Source of the DNA: Tateyamaria sp.
GTDB lineage: Bacteria; Pseudomonadota; Alphaproteobacteria; Rhodobacterales; Rhodobacteraceae
DNA length: 6,757 nt
Reading direction: 5' to 3'
Assembly (NCBI GenBank): GCA_018668195.1
Contig: JABITU010000361.1
Span: 1 to 6,757, forward strand
In this document: positions 1-4,693 of the stretch, one piece after another
Layout: every line of letters begins with the position of its first letter
Position numbering within the stretch: the stretch's first letter is position 1
Position numbers and translations under genes: made by a program
Notes under the pieces: generated by a model
Databases searched by the model: none
Told to the model about the DNA's origin: nothing
Seen by the model: only the letters and a program-made list of their open reading frames with translations

Positions 1-1
1 A

Positions 2-76
2 GTCGCTGCCAACTATGGCTCAGGGTATGCGCTGGAGGGCATGCGGGAGCACATGGTGAAAGTCTGGGAGGAGTGA
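2..76 (+). CDS. C-terminal end of an unidentified protein (partial, 5' end outside window)
   Basis: Reading from base 2, 24 codons run to a TGA at 74-76. The peptide starts VAANYGSGYALEG and ends in MVKVWEE. The codons mostly end in G or C, and the peptide has a balanced, protein-like composition with a charged amphipathic tail, which is why I favour this frame. Frame 1 is also open, to about 195, but its peptide is rich in Gly, Cys and Trp and looks less natural. I do not recognise the family. The gene points toward the 3' end of the cyn operon, so it converges with it and is probably unrelated. A 24-residue fragment cannot settle identity, and a chance open frame is possible. Confidence 0.4.
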   Translation, partial: VAANYGSGYALEGMREHMVKVWEE

Positions 77-420
77 TGGCGAAGTGGACAAGTGGCAGGT
101 CTGAGCGGACACTCAACCAAAGCGCAGCGAACGGCAGAAATGAGCCCAAAGTTGCAGATGCTGCAAAGTGCATGAATGGCGGCTTTCAGGAATAGTAGCC
201 TCGTGGAAAGCAATAACAGTGCTTACGGAGACACCCATCTGAAACTCAACGTATAGTTTGAGTGTGTACGGAAAATCGCAATTTCAGCATTTTATCAAAA
301 CGACTTCAGCTCGAATGGAACGTGAGGTTGAAAGATGGAAAAATTATGAGCATCTGCTATCTTACGCGTAGCAGACTACTCCTAATTTCAAAGTTTAAAA
401 TTCTTCAAAAGCGAGCCCTG
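77..420. other. Non-coding stretch between the left-hand gene end and cynS
   Basis: I find no convincing gene here on either strand. The part at about 90-195 is relatively GC-rich. Its wording (GAGCGGACA, then CAGCGAACGGCAGAAATGAG) reminds me of dispersed intergenic sequence seen in Roseobacter-group genomes, but that is an impression only. From about 240 to 420 it becomes AT-richer. It holds a 6+6 bp dyad (ACTCAA at 244-249, TTGAGT at 258-263) and a 7+7 bp hairpin at 353-375. Confidence 0.5.
353..375 (-). terminator. Possible hairpin terminator after cynS
   Basis: TCTGCTA at 353-359 pairs perfectly with TAGCAGA at 369-375 around a 9-nt loop. Read on the minus strand, the hairpin begins 46 nt after the cynS stop. 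A five-T run follows about 8 nt further on (complement of the A-run near 341-345). The stem is short and half AT, and the T-run is not adjacent, so this is a weak candidate for an intrinsic terminator. It could equally be a small regulatory dyad. Confidence 0.33.
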
Positions 421-873
421 TTACCAGCTATTATATCCTAAATACTTGCCTGACATCTCAACTTTTACGCGGTCGCCCTTGAGGTTTTCTACGCGAGTCA
501 CGGTCATGTCAAAGTCGATGGCTGACATGATGCCATCGCCGAATTTTTCCTGGATCAGTGCCTTAAGTGTTGGTCCATAAACGCCGACGATTTCATAAAA
601 CCGATAGATGCAGGGATCAGTTGGCACGGCCTGCTCCCAAATCTTGGTAGGGCTCTCGGAGAGCGCACTTTCCGCCTCTTGGGGCAGGCCCATTACCTTG
701 ACCATCAGGGCTGCCTTATCAGGGGGAAACGCGTTCATGCCCATCGCAGCAGAATGCGTCCAAACTGGTGACATGCTAATCTTATCGGCAATCTCTTCCC
801 ATGTGATGCCTGTCGTTTTCTTGGCCGATAGTATCATGGCTGTGACGTCTTCTTTGGTCATCATCTCGGTCAT
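421..873 (-). CDS. cynS: Cyanate hydratase (cyanase)
   Basis: Cyanase converts cyanate and bicarbonate, through carbamate, to ammonia and CO2 in the cytoplasm. The protein has 150 residues, close to the 156 of the E. coli enzyme. An N-terminal helical region (about 1-75, with AKKTTGITWEEIADK) precedes the compact C-terminal catalytic domain. The E. coli catalytic set Arg96/Glu99/Ser122 matches Arg91, Glu94 and Ser117 here, with identical spacing, in the contexts YRFYE and IMSAIDF. The C-terminus GKYLGYNSW is family-like. Start: the first ATG at 873 has an AAAGGA ribosome site (883-888) 9 nt upstream; in-frame Met4 and Met5 are less well placed. It is the last gene of the cynABD-DUF1348-cynS run, 44 nt after the preceding stop. 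Its own ribosome site suggests independent translation. The family is decameric. Identification is very secure. Confidence 0.97.
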   Translation of the reverse strand: MTEMMTKEDVTAMILSAKKTTGITWEEIADKISMSPVWTHSAAMGMNAFPPDKAALMVKVMGLPQEAESALSESPTKIWEQAVPTDPCIYRFYEIVGVYGPTLKALIQEKFGDGIMSAIDFDMTVTRVENLKGDRVKVEMSGKYLGYNSW

Positions 874-917
874 TGGTGGTCGTCCTTTATATTTTTGACG
901 TGGTAAGAAAGGGAGGG

Positions 918-1397
918 TTAGAGGCCCAGTTCGCTCAGGCTGGGATGATCTTGCGGGCGTGGTCCGGGTGCGGGCCAGTGGAACAATCGGTCCGCCTGTG
1001 CGATGGGCACATCGTTGATCGAGGCATGGCGCTGCGACATGTAACCATCCACGTCAAAAGCCCAATTTTCGTTGCCATGGGCGCGGTACCATTGGCCATC
1101 CGCGTCATGGTATTCATAGCAAAACCGCACCGCGATTTGCGCATCCCCATGAGCCCAGATTTCCTTGATTAAGCGGTATTCGTTTTCACCAAACCATTTG
1201 GCCACCAGAAAAGTTTCGACCTCAGTACGGCCATTTAAGAACTCCGAGCGGTTGTGCCACATTGTATCCGGCGTATAGGCCAACGCAACCTTTGCGGGAT
1301 CACGCCCATTCCATGCGTCCTCAGCCATACGTACCTTTTGTACAGCATCAGCAGTGCTGAACGGTGGCACCGGAAAGCGCGGCGGTGCCCCAATCAT
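918..1397 (-). CDS. DUF1348 / SnoaL-like (NTF2-fold) small protein of unknown function
   Basis: This is a 159-residue protein of the DUF1348 family, which adopts the NTF2/SnoaL-like cone fold. Recognisable family blocks are AEDAWNGRDP (25-34), a W-H/R-NR segment (MWHNRSEFLNGR, 46-57), KWFGENEYRLIKEIWAH (67-83), RFCYEYHDADGQWYR (91-105), GNENWAF (108-114), and ASINDVPI (125-132) with RLFHWPAPGPRPQDH (137-151). Full length is as expected for the family. No signal peptide or membrane segment is visible, so it should be cytoplasmic. Its ATG overlaps the cynD stop by 4 nt (ATGA), implying translational coupling; no strong ribosome site is seen. NTF2-fold proteins serve as small-molecule isomerases, dehydratases or binding proteins, but no activity can be assigned here. 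Its place between transporter and cyanase suggests a role tied to cyanate handling, which is inference. Confidence 0.9.
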   Translation of the reverse strand: MIGAPPRFPVPPFSTADAVQKVRMAEDAWNGRDPAKVALAYTPDTMWHNRSEFLNGRTEVETFLVAKWFGENEYRLIKEIWAHGDAQIAVRFCYEYHDADGQWYRAHGNENWAFDVDGYMSQRHASINDVPIAQADRLFHWPAPGPRPQDHPSLSELGL

Positions 1398-2290
1398 TTC
1401 GGGACTGCCCGCAAAAGAGGTTCTGCGTCGGCTGCGCCCTCGGTCTTGTCGATACGCACCGTTTCGGGGCGGTGTGTTTCATCTCCAACGCTCTCCCCCG
1501 CGAGCAGAACAGACCTTTCGCCAAGAAATTGCACGAGATGGTTGCGAATGGCGTAGTAGTTGGGGTGCTCGACGATTGTCGTACGGGTGCGCGGGCGCGG
1601 CAGCGTGATCTCGACGCTTTCGGCAACACGGGCATTTGGGCCATTGGTCATCAGCAAAATACGGTCAGCAAGCAAAATCGCCTCGTCAATATCATGGGTG
1701 ATCATGAACACAGTTTGGTCGGTACCACTCCAGACCTTGATCAACTCGTCTTGAATGGTGCCACGCGTGAGCGCATCAAGTGCGCCAAACGGCTCGTCCA
1801 AAAGCAACAGCTTCGGCTCATTGGCGAATGCCCGCGCGATGGACACCCGTTGACGCATCCCCCCCGACAGCTGGCTGGGTTTGCGATAGATAGCGTCTCC
1901 GGTTAGGCCGACCTTTTCCAAAAACGCGATTGAATGGTCTGTCACCTGCTGCTTGGTCCACTGCGGAAACCGCGCTGCCACGCCAAATGTCACGTTCTTG
2001 AGCGTGGTGAGCCACGGCAGCAGCGAATAGTTCTGAAATACCACGCCACGATCAAGACTGGGGCCAGAGATGGCCTGACCGTCCATCTTGATCACACCAC
2101 TGGTCGGATCAGAAAGACCCGCGAGGATATTCATGATCGTAGATTTACCGCAGCCTGAATGGCCAAGGATGCAAACGAACTCGCCTTTCTCGATGCCAAA
2201 GCTGGCGTTCTCAAAGACGGTGAATTCGCCCCCTTTGCCGTCTGGGTAGCGTTGTGTAAGCCGTTCAATGCTCAGGAATGAAGATGCCAT
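1394..2290 (-). CDS. cynD: ABC transporter ATP-binding protein, cyanate/nitrate type
   Basis: This is the energising subunit of the importer, of the NrtD/CmpD/TauB group, 298 residues. Motifs in order: Walker A GHSGCGKST (43-51), Q-loop FQNYSLLPW (Gln86), ABC signature LSGGMRQR (141-148), Walker B LLLLDEP (161-167) with the D-loop GALD, and the switch His in ITHD (His199). The PRPRTR segment (231-236) is typical of the nitrate/taurine ATPases. The C-terminal 30 or so residues (acidic, with ETHRPETVRID) extend past the usual end and look unstructured. Start: ATG at 2290 has AAGG seven bases upstream. It lies 9 nt after cynB and overlaps the next gene by 4 nt. Sequence alone cannot separate cyanate from nitrate or bicarbonate ATPases; the assignment rests on the linked cynS. 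Confidence 0.93.
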   Translation of the reverse strand: MASSFLSIERLTQRYPDGKGGEFTVFENASFGIEKGEFVCILGHSGCGKSTIMNILAGLSDPTSGVIKMDGQAISGPSLDRGVVFQNYSLLPWLTTLKNVTFGVAARFPQWTKQQVTDHSIAFLEKVGLTGDAIYRKPSQLSGGMRQRVSIARAFANEPKLLLLDEPFGALDALTRGTIQDELIKVWSGTDQTVFMITHDIDEAILLADRILLMTNGPNARVAESVEITLPRPRTRTTIVEHPNYYAIRNHLVQFLGERSVLLAGESVGDETHRPETVRIDKTEGAADAEPLLRAVPK

Positions 2291-2299
2291 GTGTCTGCC

Positions 2300-3133
2300 T
2301 TATTCGACGTATGCGACGCGTCGCTGGAGCAGGCCAAGCGCCGCGTCCAGCAACATGCCGACAACGCCGATCATGAGAATTGAAAAGATGACGGAGGTCA
2401 GGTCGAGGTTGTTCCACTCGTTCCATACGTAATAGCCAATACCAGTGCCCCCCACGAGCATCTCGGCGGCCACAATGACCAGCCACGCGATACCGATGGA
2501 GATGCGCATGCCCGTTACAATTGTTGGTGCTGCTGCGGGCAAGATCACGGTGAAGGCAGTTTTTAGCGGCCCCAACTCATGGGTGCGGGCCACGTTGACC
2601 CAATCTTCGCGAACGCCCGCCACACCAAAGGCTGTATTGATCAGCATTGGCCAGATCGAGCAGATGAAGATTACAAAGATCGCAGAAGCCTCAGAGTCCT
2701 GAATGACAAACAGGGCCAGTGGCATCCACGCCAGTGGCGAAATCGGGCGCAGCACCTGAATGAACGGGTTGAGCGCCTTGTGGGCAACCCGTGACATACC
2801 GATCAAAAAGCCCAAAGGAATCGCTATGAGGGCGGCCAACAGATAACCCACCAATACGCGGTAAATTGAATAGCCTATCTGGATACCAATGCCCTTGTCG
2901 TTGGGACCGGCATCATAGAAGGGGTTCGACAATTGCTCCCAAGCTTTCGCAATCACTTGACTGGGAGGCGGTACGCCTGCCTTTGGTTGACCGGTCCCTG
3001 TCAGACGCTCGTATTCAGTCAGGGCCTCGACGGTCTTTTGTGCGGGAATAGACATTTCCCACACAAACAGACCGACGAGAAGCAACAATACCGAAAGCAG
3101 TGCTGCTTTCTTGTTCTCCGACAGCGTTTCCAT
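2300..3133 (-). CDS. cynB: ABC transporter permease, cyanate/nitrate type
   Basis: This is an inner-membrane permease of the NrtB/CmpB/SsuC group, 277 residues. A first hydrophobic segment lies at about 10-27 and is followed by a polar periplasmic stretch (about 28-88, with GTGQPKAGVPPPSQV). Further membrane segments are at about 92-113, 136-170 (probably two), 208-228 and 247-268. The cytoplasmic EAA loop that contacts the ATPase is at about 181-203, around ARTHELGPLKTAF and VILPAAAP. The RPISPLAWMPLAL block (129-141) is characteristic of this group. Its ATG overlaps the cynA stop by one base (TGATG), so translation is probably coupled to cynA. It would work as a dimer with cynD beneath it and CynA delivering substrate. 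Confidence 0.93.
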   Translation of the reverse strand: METLSENKKAALLSVLLLLVGLFVWEMSIPAQKTVEALTEYERLTGTGQPKAGVPPPSQVIAKAWEQLSNPFYDAGPNDKGIGIQIGYSIYRVLVGYLLAALIAIPLGFLIGMSRVAHKALNPFIQVLRPISPLAWMPLALFVIQDSEASAIFVIFICSIWPMLINTAFGVAGVREDWVNVARTHELGPLKTAFTVILPAAAPTIVTGMRISIGIAWLVIVAAEMLVGGTGIGYYVWNEWNNLDLTSVIFSILMIGVVGMLLDAALGLLQRRVAYVE

Positions 3134-4506
3134 CAGTCGGCCTTGATCGCAAAGCTGTCGACATAGGCTTCGGGCTGCGCGGGATCAAACGACTTCCCCA
3201 TGATCATGTGCGACTTGTAGTTGTCCGCAGGCGCATCATAACCAAGGTCAGTCATAACCTTGCGGGCGTCTGCAGCCAGATAGACCTGTTCGGCCACTTT
3301 TTTGTAGTCCACATCCCCCTCGATATAACCCCAACGCTTCATCTGAGTCAGGATCCACACGCCCATGGATTGCCATGGGAAGGGGTCAAAATCGATCCGG
3401 TCGGGCACGCGCTGTACCTCGCCCAATCCATCCGCATAGGTCCCCGTCAGAACCTGCTCGATCACCGTGACTGGCTGATTGAGATAGTTCGTGGGCGCAA
3501 TCGCAGACGAGATTTCTTTGCGGTTGTCAGGGTTCGACGCGTATTGCGTGGCATCAATAATAGACTTGAGCAAAGCGCCGTAAGTATTCGGCAATTCGGT
3601 GGCGAAAGACAAAGGTGCCGCAAAAGCGCAACATGGATGACCCTCCCAAATTTCTTTGGTCAGGATGTGGATAAAGCCGATGCCCTCATAGACCGCACGC
3701 TGGTTGAACGGATCAGGAGACAGATAGCCGTCAAGGTTCCCGGCGCGCAGGTTGGCAACCATCTCTGGTGGGGGCACGACGCGGATCTGGATGTCGACAT
3801 CAGGGTCCAGACCAAATTCGGCGACGTAATAGCGCAGCAGGAAGTTGTGCATCGAATATTCGAACGGCACCCCAAAGGTGAAGCCTTTCCACTGCTTCGG
3901 ATCACGCTTGTCAAGGTGTTCGTTGGCCAAAACAATCGCCTGACCGTTGATGTTTTCAACGGCTGGCATGATATAGGGCTCTGCAATGGATCCCGCCCCC
4001 AAGGTCATTGCCAATGGCATCGGCGTCAGCATGTGGGAGGCGTCGTATTCACCCGACAGCGATTTATCACGGGCCACGGCCCATCCAGCGGTTTTGATCA
4101 CCTTAGCATTCAGACCGTAGCGGGAATAAAAGCCCAGCGGTTCTGCCATGATGATGGGTGTGGCGCAGGTGATCGGCACAAAGCCGATGTTCAGGTCAGT
4201 CTTTTCGGGCGTGCCGAGATTGTCGAGGATTGCAGCCTTGGCCGCGTCCAGTGGAAAGACAGAAGCCAGGGCGGCAGCAGCTGTTGTGCCACCAACCATC
4301 CCCATGAAGGACCGCCTACCAATGTCGCTGTGGCCAAAGACCGAGCGCACAATCGCGCTTTCAACAGCCTGCTCCAGCATGTCGTCACTGGACATATGCG
4401 CTGTTTGCGGCGTGGCGGTGGCTTGACACGTATCACACGAACAGCTTTGCCCGTGCCGCAGATCGGTGTCTTTCGAAAATGGATTTCCTAAGCTTTTCAC
4501 TGTCAT
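3133..4506 (-). CDS. cynA: Tat-exported cyanate-binding protein (NrtA/CmpA family)
   Basis: This is the periplasmic solute-binding subunit, 457 residues with the start chosen here. An unusually long leader (about 91 residues) contains a Cys cluster, SCSCDTC (Cys22, Cys24, Cys27, with His18). An acidic/amphipathic helix (about 40-58) precedes the twin-arginine motif GRRSFMG (Arg64, Arg65). The hydrophobic h-region follows (about 69-84), with a likely cut after AKA (89-91). The mature part shows the NrtA/CmpA pattern: LNIGFVPITCATPIIMAEPLG near 105-125, TAGWAVARD (139-147), GNLDGYLSPDPFNQRAV (256-272, matching the GEPWN region of NrtA) and WEGHPCCAF (287-295). The frame is open upstream to 4599, but ATG 4506 has GGGGA five bases ahead, while ATG 4518 and 4599 have no ribosome site. 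First gene of the operon. Nitrate or bicarbonate binding cannot be excluded from sequence, but linked cynS favours cyanate. Confidence 0.92.
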   Translation of the reverse strand: MTVKSLGNPFSKDTDLRHGQSCSCDTCQATATPQTAHMSSDDMLEQAVESAIVRSVFGHSDIGRRSFMGMVGGTTAAAALASVFPLDAAKAAILDNLGTPEKTDLNIGFVPITCATPIIMAEPLGFYSRYGLNAKVIKTAGWAVARDKSLSGEYDASHMLTPMPLAMTLGAGSIAEPYIMPAVENINGQAIVLANEHLDKRDPKQWKGFTFGVPFEYSMHNFLLRYYVAEFGLDPDVDIQIRVVPPPEMVANLRAGNLDGYLSPDPFNQRAVYEGIGFIHILTKEIWEGHPCCAFAAPLSFATELPNTYGALLKSIIDATQYASNPDNRKEISSAIAPTNYLNQPVTVIEQVLTGTYADGLGEVQRVPDRIDFDPFPWQSMGVWILTQMKRWGYIEGDVDYKKVAEQVYLAADARKVMTDLGYDAPADNYKSHMIMGKSFDPAQPEAYVDSFAIKAD

Positions 4507-4511
4507 AACTA

Positions 4512-4516
4512 TCCCC
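4512..4516 (-). promoter_or_regulatory. Ribosome binding site deciding the cynA start
   Basis: The minus strand reads GGGGA at 4516-4512, five bases before the ATG at 4506. The alternative in-frame ATGs at 4518 and 4599 have no purine-rich site before them. This selects the 457-residue form of CynA over the 488-residue form. Confidence 0.6.
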
Positions 4517-4527
4517 ATGAACTGATT

Positions 4528-4543
4528 TGGAATTATGTTGCCA
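4528..4543 (-). promoter_or_regulatory. Candidate sigma-54-like promoter of the cynABD operon (imperfect)
   Basis: On the minus strand the sequence reads TGGCAA, five bases, then TTCCA. Against the sigma-54 consensus TGGCAC-N5-TTGCA it matches 9 of 11 defined positions with correct spacing. One mismatch is the normally near-invariant G of the GC in the -12 box (CC here). If real, transcription would start near 4517, leaving a leader of about 11 nt that still contains the cynA ribosome site. The palindrome at 4645-4664 would then be centred about 137 bp upstream of the start, a usual distance for an enhancer-type site. The missing G makes this a tentative call. Confidence 0.35.
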
Positions 4544-4631
4544 TGGATTGTGCAGGTGCAGAAAGTGGGTTTGCGAGGTGATTGAAAAACGCAATTCATT
4601 GAAATAAATGATTAAATATTTGGCAGATGAT

Positions 4632-4643
4632 ACGAATTTTCGT
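4632..4643. repeat. Small dyad beside the main palindrome (5+5 bp)
   Basis: ACGAA at 4632-4636 pairs with TTCGT at 4639-4643 around two bases. The half-site resembles that of the adjacent larger palindrome (ACGAT), and the two centres are 17 bp apart. It may be a weaker second binding site for the same regulator. Short dyads in AT-rich DNA also occur by chance. Confidence 0.4.
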
Positions 4644-4644
4644 G

Positions 4645-4664
4645 AATTACGATAGATCGTAATT
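4645..4664. promoter_or_regulatory. Perfect 9+9 bp palindrome, probable operator in the cynA/cynF divergent region
   Basis: The sequence AATTACGAT-AG-ATCGTAATT is a perfect inverted repeat with a 2-bp centre. It lies about 139 bp upstream of the cynA start codon and 29 bp upstream of the first cynF start codon. Fis-type C-terminal domains bind such dyads as dimers, so the natural candidate ligand is the adjacent regulator. In this position it could serve as an upstream activating site for cynABDS while overlapping the cynF promoter or leader, allowing autoregulation. Ownership by CynF is inference. Confidence 0.6.
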
Positions 4665-4693
4665 GCTACGACAGTCCTTCCTCTGACCACAGT

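Noticed and set aside
13..213. A 66-codon minus-strand open frame in the left flank
   Set aside because: Cys- and Arg-rich peptide with no recognisable domain, and it is antisense to the more plausible + strand gene end at 2-76.
244..263. ACTCAA/TTGAGT dyad in the left flank as a terminator
   Set aside because: Only six AT-rich pairs, an 8-base loop and no following T-run; too weak to call.
1364..1906. A 180-codon open frame on the + strand opposite cynD
   Set aside because: It is antisense to the ABC ATPase with its intact Walker and signature motifs, and the translated peptide resembles no family I know.
3100..4491. A 463-codon open frame on the + strand opposite cynA
   Set aside because: It lies almost entirely antisense to cynA, which has clear family motifs, and its peptide has no recognisable domain. 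Long antisense frames are common opposite GC-biased coding sequence.
421..4506. Reading the transporter as a nitrate or taurine importer
   Set aside because: The subunits belong to the same broad family, but co-operonic cynS and the divergent CynF-like regulator make cyanate the simplest substrate. No nitrate or taurine metabolism genes are present.
4582..4610. TTGAAA, 17 bases, TAAATG as a sigma-70 promoter for cynF
   Set aside because: The -35 is fair but the -10 is poor. In such AT-rich DNA this level of match is expected by chance.
4621..4636. Plus-strand TGGCAG followed by ACGAA as a sigma-54 promoter for cynF
   Set aside because: The -24 half is good, but the -12 half matches at only one position and lacks GC, so it is not credible.
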